64,000 bases of DNA, from the NCBI RefSeq assembly GCF_021117365.1, contig NZ_CP088262.1, positions 1,612,001 to 1,676,000 of the forward strand, in the 5' to 3' direction. Position numbers and translations under genes: made by a program. Below, piece after piece: positions 18,328 through 27,094 of this stretch. Every line of letters starts with the position of its first letter. The stretch's first letter is position 1. This DNA is from Nocardioides sp. cx-173. GTDB taxonomy: Bacteria > Actinomycetota > Actinomycetes > Propionibacteriales > Nocardioidaceae. A model generated the notes under the pieces. That model was not told where the DNA came from. It saw only the letters and a list, made by a program, of their open reading frames with translations, and ran no database searches.

Positions 18328-18361
18328 GGCCGGCCACCCACGTCTGTGGGTGGCCGGCCTT
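18328..18361 (+). terminator. Strong hairpin followed by TTTC, overlapping next gene's start
   Basis: Perfect arms AGGCCGGCCACCCAC and GTGGGTGGCCGGCCT around GTCT, starting 16 nt after the NlpC/P60 stop. This looks like the intrinsic terminator of that gene, though the T-run is short. The only usable start codon of the next gene (GTG 18350) lies in the descending arm. Confidence 0.75.
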
Positions 18362-19564
18362 TCGCTGTCGCTGCTGGTCGTGGTCGGGCTGGCGACCTGG
18401 GTCCTGCTGCGGGAGGAGCCGTACGTCGCCCCTCGCCCCGACGCCGGCGCCGAGGTGGTCCGGCCGGCCGCGGCGGCCCGGTCGCTGCAGCTCTTGACCC
18501 GGGCCGTGGAGTCCTCCGACCCGGCGATGGCGGCCGACGCGGCCCCCGAGGGCGACCAGCGCGCGGCGGACCTGCTGCGCGCGCTCGTCGGCAACGCCGA
18601 CGCCCTGCGGGTCCGGGACTTCTCCCTGCGCTACCTCGACGAGTCGGGGGCGGCCGACGGTGACACCTGGTCGGCCGCGGTTGACGCGACCTGGCGCTTC
18701 GCCGGCTACGACGAGACGTCGGCGCGGGCCGAGGTCGAGGTGCGCTTCGCGGGGCCGGACGCCGGCATCGTCGCGGTCGGCGGCGTCGAGGGCGTCTCGC
18801 CGGTGTGGCTGGCCGGTCCGGTGACCGTGCGCCGTACCCCCGACGTGCTCGTGATCGCCGCCGGGAGCGGGGCCGCGGTGAGCACCGCGGCCGCCGACTA
18901 CCTCGCCCGCGGCAGGGCCGCGCTCCCGGTGGTGGCCCGGGTGCTCCCCGCGTGGCGCGGGCCGCTGGTGCTGGAGGTCCCCGCGACCCCCGACGCCCTC
19001 GACCGCGCCCTGGACGCCGAGCCCGGCGACTACGCCGGCGTCGCCGCGGTGACGTCGTCGCCCGATGCCACCCAGGCGCCGGGCGCGCCGGTGCACGTGT
19101 TCCTTAACCAGGCCGAGTTCGAGCGCCTCCGGCCGCTGGGCGCCCAGGTCGTCGTCAGCCACGAGGCCGCCCACGTGGCCACGGACGCGACCGGCAGCCA
19201 GGCCATGCCGCAGTGGCTGGTCGAGGGCTTCGCCGACTACGTGTCGCTGCGCGACGTCCGGCTCCCGCTCGCGCGCACGGCCGCCCAGGTCATCGCCCAG
19301 GTGCGTGAGGACGGGCCGCCCGCGGCCCTGCCCGGCGCAGCGCAGTTCGACGCCTCGACCGGCCACGCCGGGGCGGCCTACGAGTCGGCCTGGCTCGCGT
19401 GCGGGGTGCTCGCACAGCGCCGTGGCGAGGCGGCGCTCGTGGGCCTGTACGACGCCGTGCGCGCCGGCAGTACGCTCGCCGACGCGCTGGCCGACGGCTT
19501 CGGGTGGACCGAGCAGGAGCTGGTCCGGGCGTGGCAGACCCGCCTGACAGACTTGGCCGCGTGA
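18350..19564 (+). CDS. Membrane-anchored gluzincin metalloprotease-like protein
   Basis: 404 residues. The N-terminus is a signal anchor (LSLSLLVVVGLATWVLL). A lipocalin/NTF2-like region (about 30-170) precedes a zinc-protease domain with HEAAH (H271, E272, H275) and the gluzincin Glu probably in QWLVEGFADYVS. It resembles the peptidase MA-like family. No other ATG, GTG or TTG exists in frame downstream of the NlpC/P60 gene before 18350, and that GTG sits in the terminator hairpin, so translation may be regulated or start at a non-standard codon such as CTG 18344. Substrate unknown. Confidence 0.8.
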   Translation: MAGLSLSLLVVVGLATWVLLREEPYVAPRPDAGAEVVRPAAAARSLQLLTRAVESSDPAMAADAAPEGDQRAADLLRALVGNADALRVRDFSLRYLDESGAADGDTWSAAVDATWRFAGYDETSARAEVEVRFAGPDAGIVAVGGVEGVSPVWLAGPVTVRRTPDVLVIAAGSGAAVSTAAADYLARGRAALPVVARVLPAWRGPLVLEVPATPDALDRALDAEPGDYAGVAAVTSSPDATQAPGAPVHVFLNQAEFERLRPLGAQVVVSHEAAHVATDATGSQAMPQWLVEGFADYVSLRDVRLPLARTAAQVIAQVREDGPPAALPGAAQFDASTGHAGAAYESAWLACGVLAQRRGEAALVGLYDAVRAGSTLADALADGFGWTEQELVRAWQTRLTDLAA

Positions 19565-20808
19565 CTGCCGAGGACCCAGGGGCGGAGCGCCGGGTCGCGC
19601 TCGTGACGACCCTGGTCGGGCTCGTCGCCTTCGTCGCGCTCGCGGCGTGGCTGGTGCCCTGGGACCCGGTCCCCGGCGGTCGGCTGGAGCCGGCCGACCC
19701 GCTCTCGGTGTTCACCCCGGAGCAGGTGGAGCGGGCGGAGGCGTTCTCGCATCACGCCCGGATCCTGAGCTGGAGCTCGCTGGCGGTCTCGCTCGCGGTG
19801 GCCTGCTGGCTGGGCCTCACCCGGCGCGGGCGCGCGCTCTTCGGCCGGCTGCCCGGCCCGTGGTGGGTGCAGGTGCCCCTCGCGGTGGCGGTGGTGGACC
19901 TCCTGCGCCGCGTGGTCACGCTGCCCTTCGCGGTGCTGCTGTGGCGCGCGCGCGTCGACGAGGGCCTGTCGACCCAGGACGCCGCCGCCTTCTTCTCCGA
20001 CCTGGTCAAGGGCGAGCTGCTCGACATCGCCGTCACCTCGCTGGGGCTGCTGGCGGTGCTGGCCTGCGCCCGCCGGTGGCGGCGCGCCTGGCCGGCGATC
20101 GCGGGCGCCGGCCTGGGAGTGCTCGTCCTGGCCGGATCCTTCGTCTACCCGGTGGTGGTCGAGCCGCTGTTCAACGAGTTCGAGCCGCTGCCCGACGGCC
20201 CCCTGCGCAGCGAGATCATGCGGCTGGCCGACGAGGAGGGGGTGGTCGTCGACGACGTGCTCGTCGCCGACGCCTCGCGGCGTACGACGACGCTGAACGC
20301 GTACGTGTCGGGCTTCGGCGGCACCCGCCGCGTCGTCGTCTACGACACGCTCGTGGACGGCCTGCCGCAGGACCAGGCGCTCTCGGTGGTCGCCCACGAG
20401 CTCGCACACGCCCGGCACGGCGACGTGGTCACGGGCTCGCTGCTGGGGGCCGCCGGCGCCCTCGTGGGGGTGGGGCTGCTGGCCCTCGTGCTCGGCCGCG
20501 TGCGTCAGCGCGGCGGCCCGGGTCTGGCGGACCCGGCCGTCGTCCCGCTGGTGCTGGTGCTGCTCGCCCTCGCGTCGCTGGTGAGCTCGCCGGTGAGCAA
20601 CACCGTGAGCCGGCAGATCGAGACCAGGGCGGACGTGGACGCCCTGCGCGCGACCGACGACCCGGCGGCGTTCATCGCGATGCAGACCCAGCTGGCGCTT
20701 CGCTCCCTGTCGGACCCGACGCCGCCGGCCTGGAGCCAGTTCTGGTTCGGCAGCCACCCCACGGGCCTGACCCGCATCGCGCTGGCTCAGCGGCTCGCGA
20801 ACGACTAG
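19561..20808 (+). CDS. M48 family metalloprotease (Ste24/HtpX-like)
   Basis: 415 residues with about six membrane helices. The zinc motif is HELAH (H279, E280, H283) and the third ligand Glu is in the SRQIETRADVDAL stretch, as in CAAX prenyl protease 1 (Ste24). Bacterial members degrade misfolded or cleave specific membrane proteins. The GTG start overlaps the upstream metalloprotease by four bases, so the two proteases are co-translated. Its TAG stop overlaps the stop of the convergent regulator gene in CTAG. Confidence 0.9.
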   Translation: MTAEDPGAERRVALVTTLVGLVAFVALAAWLVPWDPVPGGRLEPADPLSVFTPEQVERAEAFSHHARILSWSSLAVSLAVACWLGLTRRGRALFGRLPGPWWVQVPLAVAVVDLLRRVVTLPFAVLLWRARVDEGLSTQDAAAFFSDLVKGELLDIAVTSLGLLAVLACARRWRRAWPAIAGAGLGVLVLAGSFVYPVVVEPLFNEFEPLPDGPLRSEIMRLADEEGVVVDDVLVADASRRTTTLNAYVSGFGGTRRVVVYDTLVDGLPQDQALSVVAHELAHARHGDVVTGSLLGAAGALVGVGLLALVLGRVRQRGGPGLADPAVVPLVLVLLALASLVSSPVSNTVSRQIETRADVDALRATDDPAAFIAMQTQLALRSLSDPTPPAWSQFWFGSHPTGLTRIALAQRLAND

Positions 20809-21461
20809 CGGTCGGGGGGGCGGGTGATGCTGGAGAGCAGCCCGATCCGCATGGCGGTGACCAGGGCCTGGGCCCGGTTGGCGGCACCGAGCTTCTGGTA
20901 GATGCGCGCGATGTGCGCCTTCGCGGTCGACTCGCTGAGGTAGAGCCGATCACCGATCGCGGCGGCGCCCAGCCCGTCGGCGAGCAGCAGCAGGACCTCG
21001 TGCTCGCGGCCGCTGAGCCGGGTCGCCCCCGATGACTGGCGGCGCATCATCGCGCCGACCAGCCCGGTGCACACGAACGAGCGGGGCGACACCGCGGCGT
21101 GCCGCACCGTGCGCACCACCTCCGAGGCGGGGGCGTCCTTGCCGACGAAGCCCGAGGCGCCGGCCTCCATGGCCGCGAAGATCTGGTCGTCACCGGAGTG
21201 CATGGTGAGGATCACCAGGCCCGCGGTGTCGCTGTGCCGGCGCACGCCCCGGACGATGTCGAGGCCGGTGCCGTCCTGCAGCTGCAGGTCGGCCACGACC
21301 ACGTCGGGGGCCAGCTCGTCGTAGGCGGCGAGGGCCTCGGCGACCGTGGCCGCGACGCCCACGATCCCCATGTCGTCCTCGAGGTCGAGGACGCCGGCCA
21401 GGCCGTTGCGGATCAGCTCGTGGTCGTCGACCAGCAGGACCCGGAGCGCGGACTCGCTCAT
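20805..21461 (-). CDS. LuxR/NarL-family response regulator
   Basis: 218 residues: receiver domain (D12, D13, phosphoacceptor D58, K108) and a C-terminal LuxR helix-turn-helix (about 150-215; LSGREHEVLLLLADG, ESTAKAHIARIYQKLG). ATG overlaps the upstream kinase stop (ATGA), so it is the partner of that kinase. Target genes are unknown; nothing adjacent gives a hint. Confidence 0.93.
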   Translation of the reverse strand: MSESALRVLLVDDHELIRNGLAGVLDLEDDMGIVGVAATVAEALAAYDELAPDVVVADLQLQDGTGLDIVRGVRRHSDTAGLVILTMHSGDDQIFAAMEAGASGFVGKDAPASEVVRTVRHAAVSPRSFVCTGLVGAMMRRQSSGATRLSGREHEVLLLLADGLGAAAIGDRLYLSESTAKAHIARIYQKLGAANRAQALVTAMRIGLLSSITRPPDR

Positions 21462-22990
21462 GTCGCCACCCGGTCCTGCGCGCTCCGGCCGAGCTTCACC
21501 TCCACGTGGACCCCGCCCTCGGCGCCGTCGCCGATCGCCAGGTCGGCGCCGATCAGCTGCGCCCGCTCCCGCATGATCGCGAGGCCCTGGGAGTCGGGCC
21601 GGCGCTGCTGCAGACCACGGCCGTCGTCGGTCACGGTGATGAGCGCCTCGGGCGGGTTGACCTGGCAGACGACCTCGACCGAGCCCGCTCGGGCATGCCG
21701 GACGGCGTTGGTCATCGCCTCCTGGGTGATCCGGAAGAGCTCGGCCTCCACCTCGGCGCGCAGCCGGGTGCTGTGCTCGTCGACGGTGACGGCGATCGGG
21801 ACCCCCGAGACCTCGCTGAGGTGACGGGCGAGCGTGCCCACCGCGGCGCCCAGGCTCTCGCTCTCGCCGACGCTGGTGCGCAGCGTGAGCACGGACTGGC
21901 GCACCTCGGAGACGATCGTGCTGATCCGCTCGCGCAGCGCCGCGAGCTGACCGGCCTGCCGGGGGTCCGCGGGCCGGGCCGCGAGGGCGTCGACCAGGTA
22001 GCCCAGGGACGCGATGTCCTGGGCGATCCCGTCGTGCATCTCGCGCGAGAGCCGCCGGCGCTCGTCGGCGGTGGCGGCGTCACGGAACGCCGAGAACAGC
22101 AGGGCGGTGTCGAGCTGCACGGCCGCCGAGCCCAGCGCGGTCCGGACCTCCTCCAGCCGGGCCTCGAGGTCGAGCTCGACCCGGTCGGACAGCGTGCCGG
22201 CGACGACCGAGCCCTCGCCGAGGGGGAAGGCGAAGGCGCGGCCCTCGACCTGAGTACGGCGCGAGGCCCAGGCCGCCGCGGCCAGGCGCTCGGCCTCCGG
22301 GCCCACCGGCGGGTCCTCGAGCAGCGGCACCACGGTCTCGCCGCGGCGTACGTAGAGGGCGAGGGTCTGCGCCGGCGCGTGGTCGTGGACCTGGCTGAGC
22401 AGCGCACCCCCGAGGGAGCGGACGTCGAGACCGGAGCTGAGCCCGCCGGACAGGTCGATGAGCTGGCGGAGCAGCCCCTGCGCGTCGCGGTACGGCGCGA
22501 CGGCGTCAGGCGCGTCGTCGGGCTCCGTGCTCCGGACGTACGCCGCCACGCCCCCGGCCCCGACCCCGGCGACCGTCCAGGTGAACACCGCGAGGCCGGT
22601 CTCGACCGACAGCGGGCCGTGGACGACCAGGGCGCCGCCGAGGACCCCCGCCAGCTGCGCGGCGCTCGCGACCGCCATGCCCGCGAAGCCGCGGAGCAGC
22701 CCGCCCACGAACGGCGCCAGGGTGAGGGCGGCCAGCACCCCGGTCGTCCACCCCAGGGAGAGGCCGCAGACCAGCCCCACGACCGCCGCCTCGAGCCAGG
22801 CCACCCGCACGTGCGGCGCCCGCCAGGCGACGAGCTGCGCCACCGTCCAGGTGAGCGCGACGGCGAGGAGCGCCCAGGCCGCCGGCACGTCGTGGCGCCA
22901 CAGGACGCGCACTCCCATGGCGAGGAGGACGAACGCGCGCCCCACCGTGGTGAGGCGGACCAGGCGCGCGTGGCGTCGAGCGTCGGTCAT
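21458..22990 (-). CDS. Sensor histidine kinase (NarX/DesK type)
   Basis: 510 residues. About five or six N-terminal membrane helices (10-150), a GAF-like region (about 175-300), a HisKA_3 dimerisation domain with the phospho-His H319 in LSREMHDGIAQDIASLG, and an HATPase domain with ITQEAMTNAVRHA (N box) and VTDDGRGL (G1 box). The signal is unknown; the GAF-like domain suggests a small ligand or redox input. It is followed by its regulator with a 4-base overlap. Confidence 0.92.
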   Translation of the reverse strand: MTDARRHARLVRLTTVGRAFVLLAMGVRVLWRHDVPAAWALLAVALTWTVAQLVAWRAPHVRVAWLEAAVVGLVCGLSLGWTTGVLAALTLAPFVGGLLRGFAGMAVASAAQLAGVLGGALVVHGPLSVETGLAVFTWTVAGVGAGGVAAYVRSTEPDDAPDAVAPYRDAQGLLRQLIDLSGGLSSGLDVRSLGGALLSQVHDHAPAQTLALYVRRGETVVPLLEDPPVGPEAERLAAAAWASRRTQVEGRAFAFPLGEGSVVAGTLSDRVELDLEARLEEVRTALGSAAVQLDTALLFSAFRDAATADERRRLSREMHDGIAQDIASLGYLVDALAARPADPRQAGQLAALRERISTIVSEVRQSVLTLRTSVGESESLGAAVGTLARHLSEVSGVPIAVTVDEHSTRLRAEVEAELFRITQEAMTNAVRHARAGSVEVVCQVNPPEALITVTDDGRGLQQRRPDSQGLAIMRERAQLIGADLAIGDGAEGGVHVEVKLGRSAQDRVAT

Positions 22991-23073
22991 GCCGCCCCAC
23001 CCCCCGCCGGTCGGAACGTGCGCGCTGTCGCGCCCGTCGATCCTCTGTCTGCCCCCGGCACCGAGACTCTGTG

Positions 23074-24867
23074 CTAGGGAAGATACAGGGCCGCGATCTC
23101 GTCCTTGCACTGCCGTAGCACCACGTTGCGCTTGAGCTTCAGGCTCGGCGTGAGCTCGCCGCCCTCCTCGGTCCAGTCGCCGGGCAGGATCGTGAACTTG
23201 CGGATCGACTCGGCCTTGGACACCGTCTTGTTGGCGTCCTCGACCGCGGCCTCGATCTCGGCGCGCAGGTCGGGGTCGTCCACGTGGTCGGCGATCGAGC
23301 CGGTCTTGCCGTGGGCCTCCGCCCAGGCGGGGAAGGACTCCGGGTCGATCGTGATGAGCGCGGCGATGAACGGCTGGCGGTCGCCCACGACCATGCACTG
23401 GCCGACCAGGAGGTGCCCGCGGATCCGGTCCTCGAGCGGGCCCGGGGCGACGTTCTTGCCTCCGGCCGTCACCAGGATCTCCTTCTTGCGCCCGGTGATC
23501 CGCACGAAGCCCTCGTCGTCGACCTCGCCGACGTCGCCGGTGTGGAGCCAGCCGTCACGCTCGATCGCCTCTGCGCTGGCCTGCTCGTTGGCCCAGTAGC
23601 CCGCGAAGACCTGGCCGCCGCGGAACAGCAGCTCGCCGTCCTCGGCGACGCGGACCGACGTACCGGGCAGCGGACGGCCGACGGTGCCGATCTTGGTGGC
23701 CTCGGGGAGGTTGACGGTGAGCGCGGCGGTGGTCTCGGTGAGGCCGTAGCCCTCCAGGACGGTCAGCCCGATGCCGCGGTAGAAGTGGCCCAGCCGGTCG
23801 CCGAGGGGAGCGCCCCCCGACACGGCGTACTCGCAGCTGCCGCCCAGGGCGTCGCGGAGCTTGCCGTAGACGAGGCGGTCGAAGAGCGCGTGCTGGGCGC
23901 GCACGGCGAGCGAGGCGCGGCCCTTGGCGGAGTCCAGGCCGCGCGAGTAGGCGATCGCGGCGTCGGCGGCGCGGGCGAAGATCGCGCCCCTGCCGTCGGC
24001 GGTGGCCTTCTGGGAGGCGGTGTTGAACACCTTCTCGAAGACGCGGGGCACGGCGAGGATGAACGTCGGTCGGAACTGCTGCAGGTCCTCGACCAGATTC
24101 TTGATGTCGGCGCTGTGGCCCAGGCGGGTGCGCCGCTTGACCGACCCGATCTGGATGATCCGCGCGAAGACGTGGGCCAGCGGCAGGAACAGCAGGGTGG
24201 AGGAGCCCTCGTGGAAGAGGTCGTGGAGCTCGTCGGTGGCCACCCCGAGCTCGAACATGAAGTTGCCGTGGGTGAGCATGCAGCCCTTGGGGCGCCCGGT
24301 CGTGCCGGAGGTGTAGATCAGGGTCGCCAGGTCGAGCGGGGTGGCCGACGTGCGGCGCTTCTCCAGCTCCTCGTCGACGACGTCGTGCCCGATCCGTTCG
24401 AGCACCGTCACGGCGTTGTCGGCGATCGACCAGACGTGGTTGAGCTCGTCCAGCCCGGCGCGGACCTCCGAGATGCGGGCCAGGTGGGCGGGGGTCTCCG
24501 CGACCACGGCCTTGGCGCCGGAGTCTCGCAGGATCCAGGAGATCTGGTCGGCCGCCGAGGTCTCGTAGATCGGGACCGTGACTGCGCCGGCGAACCAGAT
24601 CGCGTAGTCCAGCAGCGTCCACTCGTAGCGGGTCTTGGAGATCAGGGCCACGCGGTCGCCGGGCTCGATGCCGGAGGCGATCAGGCCCTTCGCGACCGCG
24701 GACACCTCGGCCAGGAACTCCTTCGTGGTGACGTCGGTCCAGCCCGAGTCGCCGGGACGGCTGAACACCACCGCGTCGGGGGCCTCACTTGCATTCGCCA
24801 CCACGTCGTCGGTGAGGTTTCCCGTCGTCGGGATCTCGATCGTCATGGGCGTCGAGAACTCGCGCAC
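23074..24867 (-). CDS. Long-chain acyl-CoA synthetase (AMP-forming, FadD15-like)
   Basis: 597 residues. P-loop TLIYTSGTTGRPKGCMLTH, adenine motif GYGLTETTA and the hinge region GWLHTGDVGEVDDEG define an ANL-family ligase; the length and the insertion before the P-loop fit the FadD15 group. It activates fatty acids with ATP and CoA. GTG 24867 was chosen because AGGAGG lies upstream within 6-10 nt; the reading frame extends further upstream without a ribosome site. In mycobacteria fadD15 is likewise next to the SRPBCC and ArsA genes. A 13-bp palindrome (GGCCC ATC GGGCC, 24886-24898) lies just before it. Confidence 0.92.
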   Translation of the reverse strand: MREFSTPMTIEIPTTGNLTDDVVANASEAPDAVVFSRPGDSGWTDVTTKEFLAEVSAVAKGLIASGIEPGDRVALISKTRYEWTLLDYAIWFAGAVTVPIYETSAADQISWILRDSGAKAVVAETPAHLARISEVRAGLDELNHVWSIADNAVTVLERIGHDVVDEELEKRRTSATPLDLATLIYTSGTTGRPKGCMLTHGNFMFELGVATDELHDLFHEGSSTLLFLPLAHVFARIIQIGSVKRRTRLGHSADIKNLVEDLQQFRPTFILAVPRVFEKVFNTASQKATADGRGAIFARAADAAIAYSRGLDSAKGRASLAVRAQHALFDRLVYGKLRDALGGSCEYAVSGGAPLGDRLGHFYRGIGLTVLEGYGLTETTAALTVNLPEATKIGTVGRPLPGTSVRVAEDGELLFRGGQVFAGYWANEQASAEAIERDGWLHTGDVGEVDDEGFVRITGRKKEILVTAGGKNVAPGPLEDRIRGHLLVGQCMVVGDRQPFIAALITIDPESFPAWAEAHGKTGSIADHVDDPDLRAEIEAAVEDANKTVSKAESIRKFTILPGDWTEEGGELTPSLKLKRNVVLRQCKDEIAALYLP

Positions 24868-24997
24868 GTCTCTCCTCCTCAGGCTGGCCCATCGGGCCGT
24901 TGCGGGCAGATTACCGTCGAGGGTCGAGAGGCCGGCCATCCGGTAGCATCGCGGTTCCGATCCACCCGCCTCCCGGGGCGCCAGCTAGGGGTTCACG

Positions 24998-25444
24998 ATG
25001 GCCGAACAGACCACCTCCTCGATCGTCGTCGACGCCGCGCCCGGCGACGTGATGGGCGTGATCGCCGACTTCGAGGCCTACCCCCGGTGGGCCAAGGGCG
25101 TCACGGTGGCCGACGTCGTGGCCAGCTACGGCCCGGAGCAGGACGGGCGCGCCGAGCAGGTCTTCTTCGCGCTCGACGTCTCGCCGATCAAGGACGAGTA
25201 CACGCTGGCCTACCAGTGGGACGGCGACGACGAGGTCACCTGGACCCTGGTCGAGGGCAAGATGCTCCGGGCCCTGGACGGCGCCTACGTGCTGCGCGAC
25301 CTCCGCAACGGGTCCACGGAGGTCACCTACCGCCTCGCCCTGGACGTCAGCATCCCGCTGATCGGCATGCTGAAGCGCAAGGGCGAGAAGATCCTCATCG
25401 ACACCGCGCTGAAGGGGCTGAAGAAGCGCGTCGAGTCTCTCTGA
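24998..25444 (+). CDS. SRPBCC (START-like) lipid-binding family protein
   Basis: 148 residues covering one SRPBCC fold: DVMGVIADFEAYPRWAKGV at the N-terminus and a long C-terminal helix (KRKGEKILIDTALKGLKKRV). The family binds hydrophobic ligands; the mycobacterial homologue is TB16.3 (Rv2185c). It is divergent from the acyl-CoA synthetase across 130 bp and followed 8 bp later by the ArsA gene, so a role in lipid handling with these genes is plausible but unproven. Confidence 0.88.
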   Translation: MAEQTTSSIVVDAAPGDVMGVIADFEAYPRWAKGVTVADVVASYGPEQDGRAEQVFFALDVSPIKDEYTLAYQWDGDDEVTWTLVEGKMLRALDGAYVLRDLRNGSTEVTYRLALDVSIPLIGMLKRKGEKILIDTALKGLKKRVESL

Positions 25445-25451
25445 GACCGCC

Positions 25452-26684
25452 GTGCGCCTGCTCCTGTTCACCGGCAAGGGCGGTGTCGGCAAGTCGACCG
25501 TGGCCGCCGGGACGGCCGCCCTCGCGGCCGACGCCGGCCACCGCACGCTGGTGCTGTCGACCGACGCCGCGCACTCCCTGGCCGACGCCTTCGGGGCGCC
25601 GGTGGGGGCGGAGCCGACCGAGGTGGCCGAGCGGCTGTTCGTGCAGCAGGTCGACGCCCAGCTGCGGTTCGAGCAGTCGTGGGCGGAGATCCAGCGCTAC
25701 CTGCTGAGCGTGCTGGAGGGCGTCGGCGTGGATCCGGTCGCGGCGGAGGAGCTGACCGTGATCCCCGGCGCCGAGGAGGTCCTGGCCCTGCTGGAGCTGC
25801 GCCTGCACGCGCTGTCGGGGGAGTGGGACGTCATCGTCGTCGACTGCGCCCCGACCGCCGAGACGCTGCGCCTCCTCGCCCTGCCGGAGGCTCTCGGCTG
25901 GTACATGGACCGGGTGCTGCCGACCCAGCGCCGCGTCGTCAAGGCGCTCAAGCCGGTCCTGACGCGCGCCGCGGGCGTGCCCATGCCCGGCGACGGGATC
26001 TTCGATGCGGTCCAGCGCCTGCACGCCGAGCTCGACCAGGTCCATGGGCTGCTGTCGGGCCCCGCCGCGAGCGTGCGCCTGGTGCTGACGCCGGAGAGCG
26101 TCGTGCTCGCCGAGGCGCGCCGCTCCTACACGAGCCTCTCGCTGTTCGGCTACCGCGTCGACGGGGTCGTCGCCAACCGGGTCTTCCCGGCCGAGGGCGC
26201 CGACGACTGGCGCGCCGGCTGGGTGCTCGCCCAGGACGCCGTGCTGGCGGAGGTGGCCCAGTCCTTCGCCGGCCTGCCGGTGTGGCGCTCGGAGTACCGC
26301 GCCACCGAGCCGGTCGGCGTCGACGCGCTGCGCACGCTCGCCGCGCAGGTGTACGGCGCTTCGGACCCGCTCGCCGTGCCGGACGGGACCGGGCCCTACC
26401 GCGTCGACCGCACCGCCGACGGCGCCGTGCTGCACCTGTCGCTGCCGTTCGTCACCCGGGCCGAGGTCGGTCTCGCCCGCCACGGCGACGAGCTGGTCGT
26501 GACCCTGCGCGACGACGCCTCCCTCGGCTCCTCGGGACAGGCCGTAGGGTCGTATCGTCGCCTTCTCACCCTCCCGGCCGGCCTCGCGCGCCTGCGCGTC
26601 GCCGGAGCCCGGGTGGACCAGGGTGAGCTGCGGGTCCGGTTCACGGACCCGGCCCAGGACGACGTACGGGAGAAGGCGACGTGA
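25452..26684 (+). CDS. ArsA/GET3-family ATPase
   Basis: 410 residues. The deviant Walker A motif is LLFTGKGGVGKSTVAAG at the N-terminus, switch I DAAHSLADAFG, and Walker B-like IVVDCAPTAETLRLLALP. One ATPase domain only. The C-terminal part (about 300-405) has a small beta-rich domain (VLHLSLPFVTRAEVGLARH) as in other actinobacterial ArsA proteins, a likely alpha-crystallin-like domain. No ars genes are nearby, so arsenite export is unlikely; protein targeting or lipid-linked functions are more probable. Start is GTG. Confidence 0.88.
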   Translation: MRLLLFTGKGGVGKSTVAAGTAALAADAGHRTLVLSTDAAHSLADAFGAPVGAEPTEVAERLFVQQVDAQLRFEQSWAEIQRYLLSVLEGVGVDPVAAEELTVIPGAEEVLALLELRLHALSGEWDVIVVDCAPTAETLRLLALPEALGWYMDRVLPTQRRVVKALKPVLTRAAGVPMPGDGIFDAVQRLHAELDQVHGLLSGPAASVRLVLTPESVVLAEARRSYTSLSLFGYRVDGVVANRVFPAEGADDWRAGWVLAQDAVLAEVAQSFAGLPVWRSEYRATEPVGVDALRTLAAQVYGASDPLAVPDGTGPYRVDRTADGAVLHLSLPFVTRAEVGLARHGDELVVTLRDDASLGSSGQAVGSYRRLLTLPAGLARLRVAGARVDQGELRVRFTDPAQDDVREKAT

Positions 26685-27094
26685 GCGATGCCCAGGACCG
26701 GCCCGGAGCCGCCGACGAGCCCGTCGGCAGCGTCGGCGACGAGGCGGCCAAGCTGCTCGGCGCCCTCTCCGAGTGGGCCAAGGACCACGGCGCCGACCTC
26801 GGCCAGGGCCTCGGCGGGCTGGCCGGGCAGGCCGCCTCGCTGCTGGAGGACGTCGACGAGCACGTCGCGACCGGGAGCTCCGAGTGCACCTACTGCCCGG
26901 TGTGCCGCACGGTGCACGCCGTGCGCCAGACCAACCCGGAGGTGCGGGCCCAGCTGAAGGTCGCCGCGTCCGCGCTGCTCCAGGCGGCCGCCGGGCTCCT
27001 GGCCACCCCCGTTCCCCCCGACGCCGCCGGGCGCGGGCACCAGGTCGAGCGCATCGACCTGGACGACGATCTCGGGTCGGAGGAAGAGTCATGA
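26681..27094 (+). CDS. Conserved actinobacterial protein with CxxCPxC motif
   Basis: 137 residues; acidic N-terminus, an amphipathic helical middle, and YCPVCRTVHAVRQTNPEV with the Cys cluster SECTYCPVC, a probable zinc site. It overlaps the ArsA gene (GTGA) and the ROK gene (ATGA). Mycobacteria have a similar small gene in the same place (Rv2183c). Function unknown. Confidence 0.75.
   Translation: MSDAQDRPGAADEPVGSVGDEAAKLLGALSEWAKDHGADLGQGLGGLAGQAASLLEDVDEHVATGSSECTYCPVCRTVHAVRQTNPEVRAQLKVAASALLQAAAGLLATPVPPDAAGRGHQVERIDLDDDLGSEEES

Noticed and set aside
23284..25707. 807-codon forward ORF across the acyl-CoA synthetase
   Set aside because: Antisense shadow; the reverse frame encodes a complete ANL ligase with SD.
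25452..26684. Arsenical pump ATPase for arsenite resistance
   Set aside because: Single ATPase domain, no arsB or arsR nearby, and the context is lipid-related genes.
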